Assembly (NCBI GenBank): GCA_023426275.1
Contig: JAFABC010000268.1
Coordinates: forward strand, 1-31,184
Direction: 5' to 3'
Length of the DNA: 31,184 nt
Source: Pseudomonadota bacterium
GTDB lineage: Bacteria; Desulfobacterota; Desulfovibrionia; Desulfovibrionales; Desulfovibrionaceae
Below the pieces are notes generated by a model, which worked only from the letters and a program-made list of their open reading frames with translations, did not search any database and was not told the origin of the DNA. Position numbers and translations under genes: made by a program. Shown here in pieces: positions 1-8,743 of the stretch (the first letter of the stretch is position 1; the number at the start of each line of letters is the position of its first letter).

Positions 1-45
1 GTTTTGGCCCCGGGCGGAGGCAGGGGCGAAGGCGAATTGGACGGG

Positions 46-153
46 AATCTGGCAGAGCAGGAGGCACAGGGCGTAGGCTCTTGCATGCCTTTGGGACAGC
101 GAGGCCCGAAGAAAAAAGGGGGGGGCAGCACCCGGAAAGCTTTGCAGGAGTGA
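46..153 (+). pseudogene. Decayed 3' end of a tyrosine integrase (relic A)
   Basis: A short reading frame ending in QRGPKKKG...RKALQE and a TGA at 151-153 parallels the C-terminus of relic B (QRGPNK...QKASQE). The DNA after both stops is also alike (TGAGAG, then AAATGTGGACTTCG). Compared with relic B, one base is missing just before the shared GGGACAGCG block, so the frame is broken further upstream. No catalytic residues remain. It is probably the tail of an integrase from an earlier element at the same tRNA site. Confidence 0.5.
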
Positions 154-289
154 GAGAGGATGCCAGATTATAGAAGTCGCAAATGTGGACTTCGCACAGG
201 GGAGGGGTGGGCAAGTACGGACTTCAAAAAGTCTGTGAAGTGAGACAACATTTATAATTTTATAAATAAAAATCTATTTACAGCCGACG

Positions 290-565
290 ATCAAATCTCA
301 TACAGTTCTCAATTCGGGTCTGATCAATCATATCCATGAAGAGCTTGACCCGGTACCGTTCCGTCACCTCACGGCGAGTCTCCTTTACCGTGAGGGGCAG
401 CCCGTGGCGGTGGCCCAAGCTGTCCTTCGTCATAAAAGTCCCCAGACCACGACCCGCTACCTCCAGACCCTTGGTCTCAAGCAGACCCAGGAAGCTATGG
501 AAGCCGTAATGGGACAGCGCGGTCCCAATAAAGTCGTCAGCATCCAGAAAGCTTCCCAAGAGTGA
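290..565 (+). pseudogene. C-terminal fragment of a tyrosine integrase (relic B)
   Basis: From about 356 to the TGA at 563-565 the plus strand encodes FRHLTASLLYREGQP, then AVLRHKSPQTTTRYLQTLG and QTQEAMEAVMG. This matches the end of the full-length integrase at 15781-16866 (IRHLTATILFRAGQP, AILRHKSPNTTARYLHGLG, QTREALSKVMD) almost residue by residue. It keeps the box II Arg, the late His and the nucleophile Tyr. The HxxR histidine position reads Val, and everything N-terminal to this is missing, so it cannot be active. It ends about 95 bp before the first attachment core, as expected for the integrase end of another island lying to the left. Confidence 0.8.
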
Positions 566-618
566 GAGGGAATACCGGACTATTGAAGTCGTAAATGTGG
601 ACTTCGTGTGGACCAACG

Positions 619-650
619 AAAAAACGGGTTACCCTGGACAGGTAACCCGC
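619..650 (-). terminator. Terminator hairpin beside att copy 1
   Basis: A perfect 9-bp stem (CGGGTTACC/GGTAACCCG, 625-633 and 641-649) is followed on the minus strand by a run of T (A-run 619-624 on plus). It lies directly downstream of the tRNA-Glu 3'-end copy, in the position where the intact tRNA has its own terminator. Confidence 0.8.
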
Positions 651-658
651 TGAATTTC

Positions 659-703
659 TTGGCGTCCCCAAGGGGATTTGAACCCCTGTTACCGGCGTGA
701 AAG
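659..703. repeat. Attachment-site core, copy 1 (tRNA-Glu 3' end)
   Basis: These 45 bp are identical to the 3' part of the intact tRNA-Glu gene (26372-26416), from the anticodon loop through the T-arm and acceptor strand to CCA. Identity stops at 704. This is the classic footprint of integration into a tRNA 3' end. Confidence 0.92.
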
Positions 704-1127
704 TGGCCGAGTCGGCTCAAACACTTCATCAAACACCTTCATATACTTTGATTTTTTCTGTTCACCATGGCCAAGAAGGTCGCACATTCCATGGCGTGGT
801 GTGGACCCCGTGTGGACTTCTTTCAGGACACCACCGCCCGCTGATTTCCTTGCTGAAATAGCAGTAACATCCCAGCTTCGTGCACTTTTCTACCGCTGCA
901 CAACCTCCGATAATTCCACCCTGAAGTTGCGGGTATCCTTGTCGTATAATTCACAATTTTAGTTTCACTTTCCTTTGCAGAGTGAACTGGCTAGGAATCC
1001 TTCCTCTGGGTCTTCATCCCAGACAGTTCCGGCCTCCAAACCAACCTGAACCAAATGCGCAGGATGCTGCGCAAAAAGTATTAGGCCAAGTAGAGCAGTG
1101 TAGTATAGGAGCGTGGCTATAGTATGC
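704..1127. other. Gap without a recognisable gene
   Basis: I see no credible gene here. An open frame at 678-962 runs across the tRNA fragment and has no ribosome site or familiar motif. The only visible structure is a pair of TGTGGAC repeats at 800 and 811 that mirrors the pair at 596 and 607 on the other side of att copy 1; these could be integrase arm sites. Confidence 0.4.
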
Positions 1128-1940
1128 CTATTTTACATAGACAGGGCCAACTGATATAGGAAGCGCTTTCAATATTTCGCGCAACCCTCCAAGTTGGTTT
1201 TCGACATTCTTCCAAACGTATGGGCGAAGTAAATCTGGGATGTTTAAGTCGTTTCCAAAAACAATTGTGATAATGGCAAAATTTTTATCTTCCCTTGTTC
1301 GCTTGAGGGCGTAGTCAATTTCAGTTGCCAAAAAGTCTTCATCCTTGAAATTTTCAGTGATGAAAAAAACAACAGCACAAGAATCTTTGAAGCCTTGCAG
1401 AATGCCACGCTCCAGTTTGGTTCCTGCGGTCATTGCATCTTCATCAATCCACGGATCGAATCCTAATAGTTGGAGTGTTTGCTTGTAGTCCCTGACAAGC
1501 CTCACCTTGTCCTCAGATTTATGGCTCAAAAAGATCTTCATTGGAGTTAACCCAAATACGAGTTCATGTTGTTTTAGCAATATGGATAGTTCTTCAAGTG
1601 GATCAACAGAGTTCCCATCATTTTTAAAAAATAAAACACCACCCATCTTATCTATGCCCGCATATTTTTTTATATTTTCTCTGATGGTGTTAATGTTTTG
1701 CGCAGTTATTTCGGAAAAACCAATAATTTCCTGTGGCAATTCAGAACCGCCACTATAGCTAAACATATGAGGTGAATTATTCTTAAATGCTAAAATAATC
1801 CAGCCCTTGAAACCATAAGTAACCACTACAAAACCATGGATAAGCGGCCAAGCAGGGAGGTAATCAGGGTGGCTTGTCTGAACAAGATTTTTATACTGTA
1901 CCTTAATAATTTTTACAACAAATTCATCCAATGAAGCCAT
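1128..1940 (-). CDS. TIR-domain protein (probable defence NADase)
   Basis: The protein has 270 aa from the ATG at 1940, chosen because GGGGG lies 7-8 nt upstream; an in-frame extension to 2042 has no support. The C-terminal half is a TIR domain: KIFLSHKSEDK at about residue 135, FDPWIDEDAM, VVFFITENF, then ATEIDYALKR. The Glu of ATEI (about 207) sits where TIR NADases carry their catalytic glutamate. The N-terminal ~130 residues (IKVQYKNLVQ, FKGWIILAFKNN) match nothing I know and could be a sensor or effector-binding part. Bacterial TIR proteins commonly deplete NAD+ on phage infection; that role is inferred. It is the only gene between att copies 1 and 2. Membrane segments are not evident. 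Confidence 0.85.
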   Translation of the reverse strand: MASLDEFVVKIIKVQYKNLVQTSHPDYLPAWPLIHGFVVVTYGFKGWIILAFKNNSPHMFSYSGGSELPQEIIGFSEITAQNINTIRENIKKYAGIDKMGGVLFFKNDGNSVDPLEELSILLKQHELVFGLTPMKIFLSHKSEDKVRLVRDYKQTLQLLGFDPWIDEDAMTAGTKLERGILQGFKDSCAVVFFITENFKDEDFLATEIDYALKRTREDKNFAIITIVFGNDLNIPDLLRPYVWKNVENQLGGLREILKALPISVGPVYVK

Positions 1941-2045
1941 TCTATCCCCCTGTACTGCTTTGCGCTGAAATATCTGCTTTTGGTCTTTCTTCAATGTATT
2001 CCTCAAACCTGTGGGGCAGAGCCTGGAGCAAGTTTGCCCCACAAC

Positions 2046-2080
2046 GAAAAAAAAGCACTCACATTTTCATGTAAGTGCTT
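2046..2080 (-). terminator. Terminator hairpin beside att copy 2
   Basis: An 11-bp stem (AGCACTCACAT 2054-2064 with ATGTAAGTGCT 2069-2079, one mismatch) with a 4-nt loop is followed on the minus strand by seven or more T. Its sequence is unrelated to the terminators beside att copies 1 and 3. Confidence 0.82.
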
Positions 2081-2088
2081 AATTTTCT

Positions 2089-2133
2089 TTGGCGTCCCCA
2101 AGGGGATTTGAACCCCTGTTACCGGCGTGAAAG
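2089..2133. repeat. Attachment-site core, copy 2 (tRNA-Glu 3' end)
   Basis: This is an identical 45-bp copy of the tRNA-Glu 3' end. It is the likely left end of the 24-kb island whose right end is the copy at 26372-26416. Identity to the tRNA stops at 2134. Confidence 0.92.
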
Positions 2134-2353
2134 AGGCAGATCTTTTACAGGTAATTGAATGACTTAGAGTGTTTATCCAATGTCACACAGGGCAAAAAAA
2201 CGAGAATTCGCTGTGGGCATGTGCCCGGCAGTGTGGCCAATGGCAACAGGAAGAGAGAATCAGCATTCCAGATTGAGTCACTAAAAATTATTCCTTGTAG
2301 TCACTTACGAATAATAGTACGCATTGGTGGCAATATTTAACACAAAGGCCACC

Positions 2354-3214
2354 ATGAAGAACATCAACAAACTATTTCAAGATCTAAAAGACCTCGTAGG
2401 CAAAGGGCTAATTGGATCAAACGATACAATCCTCTGTATTAAATCACTCTACAGTCATTCTTGTGATCTACTGAGGAAGTACGATAAAGCGCGATTAAAA
2501 TCAAAGGTTTCTGGGAAAGAATATTTTTCGTACACTTTTGAAGGAAAACTGTCGAGAGCCATCAACGAGAATATTTTTTATCCAGGAGAAAATCTAGCAA
2601 ATGCTTTCTTTGAATCAATACAAACAAACAACGTCAACTCTCTTGCCGCCGACGAGATAACTGCGGCATGCTACAATATAGCTATAAGTTTTTGTGCCGC
2701 TATTGACCTCAACAAGACTGGTGACCAAAAGACCCCAGGAACATATTTTGAATACTTCATCGGTTGTTTATTCAGCAAAGAGCTTGGAGTGCTTCCGACG
2801 AAAAAACTAAATATACTTAACCTGGATATGGAAGCAACACTCCCAACGGATTTCATATTTGACCTTGGAAAGGACAAACCAAAATTCCATGTACCTGTAA
2901 AAACGTCCACACGCGAACGAGTTATCCAAGTATGGGCTCACCAGCGGGTTCTCGATGGCGTCTATGGGACAGGACGGTTCCTAGGCACCCTCGCATGTTT
3001 ATCGGAGACAAAAATAGACAAAAAGACTCTTGAAGTTGTCGAAATATGCCTTCCAATGCAGTGGCGACTATATCAAATGTATATATCACAGTTGACACGA
3101 GTTTATTACCTTGACAAACCCAATGCCTATGCAGAACTAAATACAATTTTTCCCAAAATCCATGTCGCAGATTTCGGCATGTTTTTTCATGAAAAAGAAG
3201 ATTTAATCAGCTAA
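2354..3214 (+). CDS. Probable type II restriction endonuclease
   Basis: The protein has 286 aa from the ATG at 2354 (AAAGG about 6 nt upstream); a TTG start at 2324 is also open but lacks a ribosome site. I do not recognise the exact family. The assignment rests on two things. First, it lies tail to tail with a C5-methyltransferase, the stops overlapping by 3 bp. Second, a PD-(D/E)xK-like core is visible: TDFIFD near residue 180, then FHVPVKTSTRERVIQVWAHQR near 195-215, resembling the D...VxK nuclease signature with a following basic/Gln helix. It would cut DNA not methylated by its partner. There are no membrane segments. The low GC content fits the rest of the island. Confidence 0.7.
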   Translation: MKNINKLFQDLKDLVGKGLIGSNDTILCIKSLYSHSCDLLRKYDKARLKSKVSGKEYFSYTFEGKLSRAINENIFYPGENLANAFFESIQTNNVNSLAADEITAACYNIAISFCAAIDLNKTGDQKTPGTYFEYFIGCLFSKELGVLPTKKLNILNLDMEATLPTDFIFDLGKDKPKFHVPVKTSTRERVIQVWAHQRVLDGVYGTGRFLGTLACLSETKIDKKTLEVVEICLPMQWRLYQMYISQLTRVYYLDKPNAYAELNTIFPKIHVADFGMFFHEKEDLIS

Positions 3215-4314
3215 ATTGCTACAGACGCCAAAGAAACTTGAGGATCAATTATTTGATGTTGTCGTTGTTTTAAATCGTGCTCCGTGAGCGCTTCAATTAT
3301 AGCTGCGCCAATTCCCATCGCAAGAACAGGCGGAACTGCATTTCCAATCTGCGATCGAATATCAGCTCTTGTCCCGTAAAATACAAAAGAATCGGGAAAA
3401 CCTTGAATCCTGGCAGCCTCACGGGGGGTTATTGGCCTATCATAAAGGGGGTGACCATATCTGCCCCTTGTAAAGCTATCAAACCCTCCAGTAATTGTCG
3501 GACATTGGCCATTCCAGAGAAGCCGCCCATAAACATCTGGCCATCCACCACGTGAAGTATCCGCTTTCTTATGACATTCTAAGCGGTATCGTTTCGGGAT
3601 ATCTTGCCATCCTCCACCTTGAGGAACAAAAGAGAACCTTTTAATATTAATGGCAGTCACCCTAGCACGCTGATGATTTGGATATTCTGGATGGTCAGAG
3701 TAATCCAAAGGCGGCTCGGGTAGATCGCCAATCACATTGCCAACAGTATTCCAAGTGCTCACGGTTGGGACAGGAATACAAAATGTTGAACATATGTCCT
3801 TTCTTTGCCCGACTATAATGAATCGTTCACGTGTTTGTGCAAGGCCATAATCCGCAGCGTTATAAAAATGCGGGAACAACTTGTAATCTGCAAACGATCT
3901 GTCCATTAGCTCTATATACTTTTCGCCTCTCTTCTGCCCAAATATTGCAACATTTTCGAACAAAAAGAAGCGCGGACGAATCTCTTTGGCTAGCCGGATA
4001 TATTCTTTAACTAAATTATTTCGATCATCTCCAAGATGAGCACCCCTCTTCTGCTTGGAAAACCCCTGGCAAGGGGGTCCTCCTGCGAACAAATCAATTG
4101 AAGCGGCAGGGTCGTTGATCTTTAATGATATATATCCAAAGTCAACTTTCTTAGCATCCACGACCTCAGACAATCCATCAATATTCTTAGAATGTGTCTC
4201 TATCGCTCTTTCATTATTGTCAAAAGAATACAAGACATTGAATCCAGCGTCCTTCAATCCCAAAGACATGCCGCCAGGGCCACAAAAAGCATCAATTGCC
4301 GTGTAGTTATGCAT
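3211..4314 (-). CDS. DNA (cytosine-5-)-methyltransferase
   Basis: The 367-aa protein has all the main C5-MTase motifs in order. Motif I is FCGPGGMSLGL (10-20). Motif IV is GGPPCQGFS (78-86), with the nucleophile Cys82. Motif VI is ENV (120-122), motif VIII is QTRERF (160-165), and motif X is RSQIGNAVPP near the C-terminus. The region before motif X (GGWPDVYGRLLWNGQ, TITGGFDS) is the target-recognition part, so the site cannot be read off. The ATG overlaps the end of the vsr gene by 8 bp, implying one transcript with translational coupling. It protects the host against the neighbouring endonuclease and creates 5mC, whose deamination Vsr repairs. Confidence 0.95.
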   Translation of the reverse strand: MHNYTAIDAFCGPGGMSLGLKDAGFNVLYSFDNNERAIETHSKNIDGLSEVVDAKKVDFGYISLKINDPAASIDLFAGGPPCQGFSKQKRGAHLGDDRNNLVKEYIRLAKEIRPRFFLFENVAIFGQKRGEKYIELMDRSFADYKLFPHFYNAADYGLAQTRERFIIVGQRKDICSTFCIPVPTVSTWNTVGNVIGDLPEPPLDYSDHPEYPNHQRARVTAINIKRFSFVPQGGGWQDIPKRYRLECHKKADTSRGGWPDVYGRLLWNGQCPTITGGFDSFTRGRYGHPLYDRPITPREAARIQGFPDSFVFYGTRADIRSQIGNAVPPVLAMGIGAAIIEALTEHDLKQRQHQIIDPQVSLASVAI

Positions 4315-4717
4315 ATAAAAAAATACTTCTAATTGTTTTAGTTAAATGGGCTATGTCTTTAATTTGACACTCCCACACGACAAACACCTTCCAACCTAAA
4401 GCCTCCAAGGCTTCTATGTTTTTCTTGTCGCGAGATATATTATCATGGATTTTTTTACCCCAGAAATCAGCATTCGACTTAGGCAACTTCTCGCCCTTGC
4501 TGCAAGTGTGACCATGCCAAAAACATCCATGAACAAAAATAACAGCCTTATATTTAGGTAAAACGATGTCTGGTTTGCCTGGAAGGTCTTTTCTGTGTAG
4601 TCGAAATCTATATCCTAAAGAATGCAGTAGGGACCTAACTTTCCGTTCAGGGGTAGTATTCTTCCCCCTGACCTTACTCATTACTTCACTTCGCTTTTCC
4701 CTTGTATAAATATCCAT
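4307..4717 (-). CDS. vsr: Very short patch repair endonuclease (Vsr)
   Basis: The protein is 136 aa from ATG 4717 (MDIYTREKRSEVMSKV), the usual Vsr start and length; upstream codons to 4798 are open but unlike the family. Diagnostic motifs are GKNTTPER, PGKPDIVLPKYKAVIFVHG, CFWHGHTC, and FWGKKIHDNISRDKKN with LGWKVFVVWEC. The Asp of PDIV and the His of VHG/WHGH are the active-site residues known for Vsr. It nicks 5' of T in T:G mismatches arising from 5-methylcytosine deamination. It is first in the vsr-methyltransferase pair, with ATGCATAA shared by the two genes. Confidence 0.95.
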   Translation of the reverse strand: MDIYTREKRSEVMSKVRGKNTTPERKVRSLLHSLGYRFRLHRKDLPGKPDIVLPKYKAVIFVHGCFWHGHTCSKGEKLPKSNADFWGKKIHDNISRDKKNIEALEALGWKVFVVWECQIKDIAHLTKTIRSIFLYA

Positions 4718-5546
4718 GATGGATGCTTTAACATATTTTTGAGGCAAGGGAGTGCCCAACACGGTCGCGTAGCTACCCTCCTTTACCCTAGCTTCCAATG
4801 CCAGGCAACGGGCCAGAGCACGCCAACCTTCCTCCGATATTCCAACTAGTTAAAGTATTACAGCGCGTTAAGGAATTTGGCCTCCCGGCTGTGATGCCCC
4901 CCCTGCATTTGTGGAGATTGGAAGCATCAACCTCCACTGCTAACACATTTAAAACACTTATTTTATTGACATCGGAGACAAATCTAGCCGCGCACAAGTC
5001 CATCCACCTATCCGCACACCTGGCGTGACGCCATTTTCAGCCAAATTTTCCCACTGCCCCCCCGTATCCAGATTTCCTTCATGAATTTAGCTGGATAACA
5101 ATGGAGGTTTAGCCCCCCGGATTTCCACCAATTCCTCTTGATCAACGCAAACCTACCCGTTCTCTCCAACTTCCATGCAAATTCCGAGATTTCCATAGGA
5201 CGACAACATTACAACCTCAGTAGCCCCTCTGATAAACGCTCATACTGTGCAGCATTATGGTTCATAAGAACCAAACTCGAACGCAAAACTAAAGTCGATC
5301 TTTATAACACTACATGAAGATAATGCGCGTTCAAACATTCACTTTAAAATAATTTCTCTCAATAATTTTTTTTGTAAAATTGCATTGACAGAGTAGTGTG
5401 CCTGTCTTAGCTCGTTTCCGTGACGCACTTCGCGGCAAAATAAATTGGACAACATCCTGTTTGATAGAAATATTCAAACATCAAATCGAATACAACATCG
5501 GATAATTTTTAACTTACCAAGCCATTACCTTACAAGGAGAAGCTAA
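4718..5546. other. Gap without a recognisable gene
   Basis: Small open frames on both strands (for example 4798-5028 plus and 5008-5196 minus) lack ribosome sites and known motifs. The first half is higher in GC and could be remnant coding DNA; the second half is AT-rich. A TTGACA at 5385-5390 could be a -35 element for the downstream ATPase gene, but no good -10 follows at 17 bp. It probably holds the promoter and control region of the first replication module. Confidence 0.4.
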
Positions 5547-7175
5547 ATGAGTCATAGAAAGGAAAAGAACAAAAAGAAACAACCCCACTCATCGAAACCC
5601 TCCTTGACAGTCATACCTTCACGAGAAGGTTCAAGCGCTAGCGCCAATCCGCATCCTCCTGTCAGTTCCAAGAGAAAGAATGCCACCGCCCATGCTGGCG
5701 TAGCTCGCACAGGTTTGCAAGCCACTGTCAACACCGCCCCGATCACCGAGGTTGTCGATCAACCTGAACCGATGGGCTTCCCCAAACTCATCCAGGCGCT
5801 TGAATTGTTCCGCGATCAGCAAAACCAACCGTGCGTGGTTCTTAAGGATGATCCAAACCGGGACGTATTTTACATCGGCACCAAGCCATTCAAGCAACTT
5901 CTTGAAGGCTTGTTTTATGATGAATACGGAAAGATTCCGAGTAAAGCGACGTTAGCCGATGGGATTCGCTTATCCGAGCTCTTGTCTTCAAGAGAAAAGA
6001 TCAAACATACGGTTTGGCAAAGATTTGCCCATGTCAATGGTACGATATATATTGATATGTGTGACAATAACGGGTCAGTTATCGTAGTCACAGAAGATGG
6101 ATACTCAATTAAGAAGTCTATGGAAACAGATATCTACTTCCATCGCAACCCCATAAGCGATTCTTTGCCAATACCAATCCCTGGTGGAGACTACATGTCT
6201 ATGTTTAACAATATGAATATCAAGCATAGGCACGATCTTTGTCTGGTTGCAACTTGGCCTATTGTAGCTGCCATCCATGGCATCCCAAGACCTCCGTTAG
6301 TTATTTATGGTCTTCAAGGAAGCGCAAAGTCAACAGCAGCAATGATGCTTAAAAATCTTATTGCTCCTGATGTCGACGGAATCGTAAAGATTAAATCCAA
6401 TGAAGCTGAAATGGCACAAATCATCCACAACCATGCTATCCCTTCTTTTGACAACGTCAATATTGTATCACAAAATATAGCGGACTTGCTTTGCATGACC
6501 GTTACGGGAGGGAATTATACGAAGAGAAAATTATATACCGACAACGGCAGCGTAATATTCGACCTTCAAAAGCCGATCATAACTTCGTCCATCAATATTT
6601 GGACTAACGCACCAGACTTACTTGATCGGTGTCTTTTTGTCGAACTTGAACAAATCAAGATTCCAGACGAAGGATATAGCACATCCGTTGTCGATAGCTA
6701 TAATGAAAATCGTGGGCGGTTTTTAGATGGTTATCTTCATGCACTCTCAAAAACGCTCAAGTTGCACAAAGATATCCAGGTCGACAACCTTCCCCGAATG
6801 GCACATTATTATAAATGGGCATATGCTGCATCCCTTGCCCTTGGATTCGAGAAAAATGAGTTTATCGAAGCCTACCGGCAAAGCCGACTCAAAGGGCAGT
6901 TGCATTCCTTGGATCAGGATGGTTTTGGTCGCATATTTGTGAAGTTTTTAGACTTCATCGGTCCTCAAGAGATGTCATCCTCCCTATTTCACACGAAGTT
7001 TCTTGAGTTTGCCAAGAAACTGAATATCTCCATGAATAATCTTCCCAAGGCAGCTAACGCATTATCGAAGAAGATTCACCACATGTCGTTTGCGCTGCAA
7101 CCTTTTGGATGGTCTGTGACCCTCAAAAAAGCTCGTGATGCCAACATGGTTTGCATTAAGAGGAACGATACGTAG
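5547..7175 (+). CDS. AAA+/SF3-like ATPase, replication-type (copy 1)
   Basis: The protein has 542 aa; the ATG is preceded by AAGGAG. A Lys/Ser/Pro-rich, probably disordered N-terminus (1-75) leads into a domain of unknown fold, then a P-loop GLQGSAKST (255-263). A Walker B-like IPSFDN (about 298-303) has Asn where Asp or Glu is usual. KPIITSSIN (sensor-like) and an APDLLDR arginine-finger-like motif (about 355-361) follow. The C-terminal LPRMAHYYKWAYA and NALSKKI segments resemble the end of phage/plasmid primase-helicases, likely a winged helix. No primase domain is visible. It is a full-length paralogue of the gene at 10244-11866. The most likely role is an initiator-helicase for replication of the element; a regulatory or packaging ATPase is possible. 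Confidence 0.75.
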   Translation: MSHRKEKNKKKQPHSSKPSLTVIPSREGSSASANPHPPVSSKRKNATAHAGVARTGLQATVNTAPITEVVDQPEPMGFPKLIQALELFRDQQNQPCVVLKDDPNRDVFYIGTKPFKQLLEGLFYDEYGKIPSKATLADGIRLSELLSSREKIKHTVWQRFAHVNGTIYIDMCDNNGSVIVVTEDGYSIKKSMETDIYFHRNPISDSLPIPIPGGDYMSMFNNMNIKHRHDLCLVATWPIVAAIHGIPRPPLVIYGLQGSAKSTAAMMLKNLIAPDVDGIVKIKSNEAEMAQIIHNHAIPSFDNVNIVSQNIADLLCMTVTGGNYTKRKLYTDNGSVIFDLQKPIITSSINIWTNAPDLLDRCLFVELEQIKIPDEGYSTSVVDSYNENRGRFLDGYLHALSKTLKLHKDIQVDNLPRMAHYYKWAYAASLALGFEKNEFIEAYRQSRLKGQLHSLDQDGFGRIFVKFLDFIGPQEMSSSLFHTKFLEFAKKLNISMNNLPKAANALSKKIHHMSFALQPFGWSVTLKKARDANMVCIKRNDT

Positions 7176-7911
7176 CAACTTCGACGCTCCATTTAATCCG
7201 CCTAACGCCGTTAGGCAGCATCATAGTGAGCAATGCGTCAATACATGCCGGGCAATGGTGAATTATTCTTCTACCAGCCCGGCCAAACAAGGAAAATATC
7301 TGCGATGGCATCACACAAACCGGAAGCGCCAACCACGTCACCATCTCTAACTGACTTAAAAATATACACAAAATCTTCATAAGAAAAATCAAGATCGCGA
7401 TTGACACCGCGACTACTTTTGAGGTAAGCGAATTTTGATTTTTGGAGACGGACTCAACCGCCTCCATGACCCATGATAAATGGGAGTTTTGATATGCCTT
7501 CCTCTCACCTGGGCTCTTCCGAGCCTCACGCCTCTCTAATCCCACCTTTAGTCTCATCTTCTTATCCCACGTCCCTTGCTCTAATGGCTAAGGCAATTCA
7601 CTCATGCAACCCAAAACGGAGATATTTCACACAGTAAGCCATTCAATTTAAACCTGTTACATAACTTCAACAATTAATAATTATCGCATTTATTCTGGAT
7701 AACTGACTTTTCTTTTTAGAATTGTCAGTGGCAGCTACTTAATAAGTACTGCGGTCTATCTTTGTTGCTACACCTTGGAGCGGGATTGTATCCAAGTTGT
7801 TTTATTATATGTTATCAATACAGCTAGATAGCACACTGTGCACAAATTTCGGCTAGGGGAACGTCCATTGGACAGAATCAATACAAACTCAATGACAACA
7901 GGAGTTTAAGT
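7176..7911. other. Gap; palindromes, no convincing gene
   Basis: A palindromic hairpin lies at 7200-7216 (CCTAA/TTAGG arms), and an 11-nt palindrome GTCCATTGGAC at 7863-7873, 39 bp before the next ATG, could be an operator. A minus-strand frame (7156-7557) contains one hydrophobic stretch (VVAVSIAILIFLMKILCIF) but has only a weak ribosome site and no family resemblance; I do not call it. The position matches the iteron region that follows the second ATPase, but I see no clear iterons here. Confidence 0.4.
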
Positions 7912-8508
7912 ATGGAAGATGGTAAATTCAAAAATGATAACCGTCAGCTGAATGCTGCTGGAGATGAGGCGGCGTCAGCCACCGGAGGCCAGCAACATAC
8001 TTCTGATGATGTGAACCAGAAGGCGAACGGTGATCCCGCCGTCACGAAGGACGATATCCAGGACCGCAAGTACCCGGCGGAGCTCGCCCACGAAGAACGT
8101 GCTGAGGACGACGACGCCGATGCCCCTGGCGAGCAGAAAGGCACCAAGTCAAAAAAGCTTAGACTTGAGCGCAATCACAAGAAGCTCAACATTCCTTACA
8201 TCATCCAGTGCATTTTTGATGACTGGAAAAAGCTTGATGCAGGGAGCAAGGTTGATGTTTCGTTACTTTGCAACAAGCATGGAATGGCGCTTAACGTCTT
8301 TCATAGTAAAGTGTTTCCTGCGTTGTTCCGGAAAGGAATCCCCAGCCTTGTGCTGGATATTGCTGAAGAAACTGACAGCGCTACGGTCAGTGTAAACAAT
8401 AAGCACACGATTGTCATCAAGAGCTCCCAGCATAAATTCGAAGCTGGCACTGAATTTACGCTGACCCAACCCGAAAAGGGTGCTCTTCTGCTTACCCAGA
8501 TCGTTTAG
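7912..8508 (+). CDS. AbrB-like small protein paired with ATPase copy 1
   Basis: The protein has 198 aa; AGGAG precedes the ATG. The N-terminal ~80 residues are acidic, low-complexity and Asp/Glu/Ala rich. A basic stretch (KKLRLERNHKKLN) follows, then a helical segment (YIIQCIFDDWKKL) and a part resembling a helix-turn-helix (DVSLLCNKHGMALNVFHSKV). The C-terminus (TIVIKSSQHKFEAGTEFTLTQPEKGALLLTQIV) has the spacing of an AbrB/SpoVT-type swapped-hairpin. The same layout, shorter, occurs at 13686-14066 after ATPase copy 2. A DNA-binding regulator or replication accessory is likely; this is inferred from the pattern, not from a recognised family. Confidence 0.6.
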   Translation: MEDGKFKNDNRQLNAAGDEAASATGGQQHTSDDVNQKANGDPAVTKDDIQDRKYPAELAHEERAEDDDADAPGEQKGTKSKKLRLERNHKKLNIPYIIQCIFDDWKKLDAGSKVDVSLLCNKHGMALNVFHSKVFPALFRKGIPSLVLDIAEETDSATVSVNNKHTIVIKSSQHKFEAGTEFTLTQPEKGALLLTQIV

Positions 8509-8537
8509 CCGCCTCTAGGGCAATCCTAGACGCATCC

Positions 8538-8577
8538 AAAGGGCATAACCTCATCCGGGGTTGTGCCCTTTTTTTTG
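8538..8577 (+). terminator. Rho-independent terminator
   Basis: The stem GGGCATAACC (8541-8550) pairs with GGTTGTGCCC (8559-8568) and is followed by eight T. It closes the ATPase/AbrB-like module. Confidence 0.9.
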
Positions 8578-8743
8578 GCAAGCGTGTCCTCCCGTCCGCA
8601 TCCACCGTGCGCCCAGGCCCCACGGATACTTCCCAATACACCGTTTCGCGCAGACGGAAAAGCAACTCGCCGTCGTGACCACTGGCCCCGCCCCGGATAC
8701 CCTAGGGGCCATTCCTTACCGGTCACCAAGAAGGAGCGCGCCC

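Noticed and set aside
278..616. 112-aa minus-strand frame
   Set aside because: It is the antisense of the integrase relic, whose plus-strand reading matches the full-length integrase.
678..962. 94-aa plus-strand frame across att copy 1
   Set aside because: It reads through the tRNA fragment, has no ribosome site and no recognisable motif.
7156..7557. 133-aa minus-strand frame with one hydrophobic segment
   Set aside because: It overlaps the end of the ATPase gene, has only a weak ribosome site and resembles no family; kept only as a remark.
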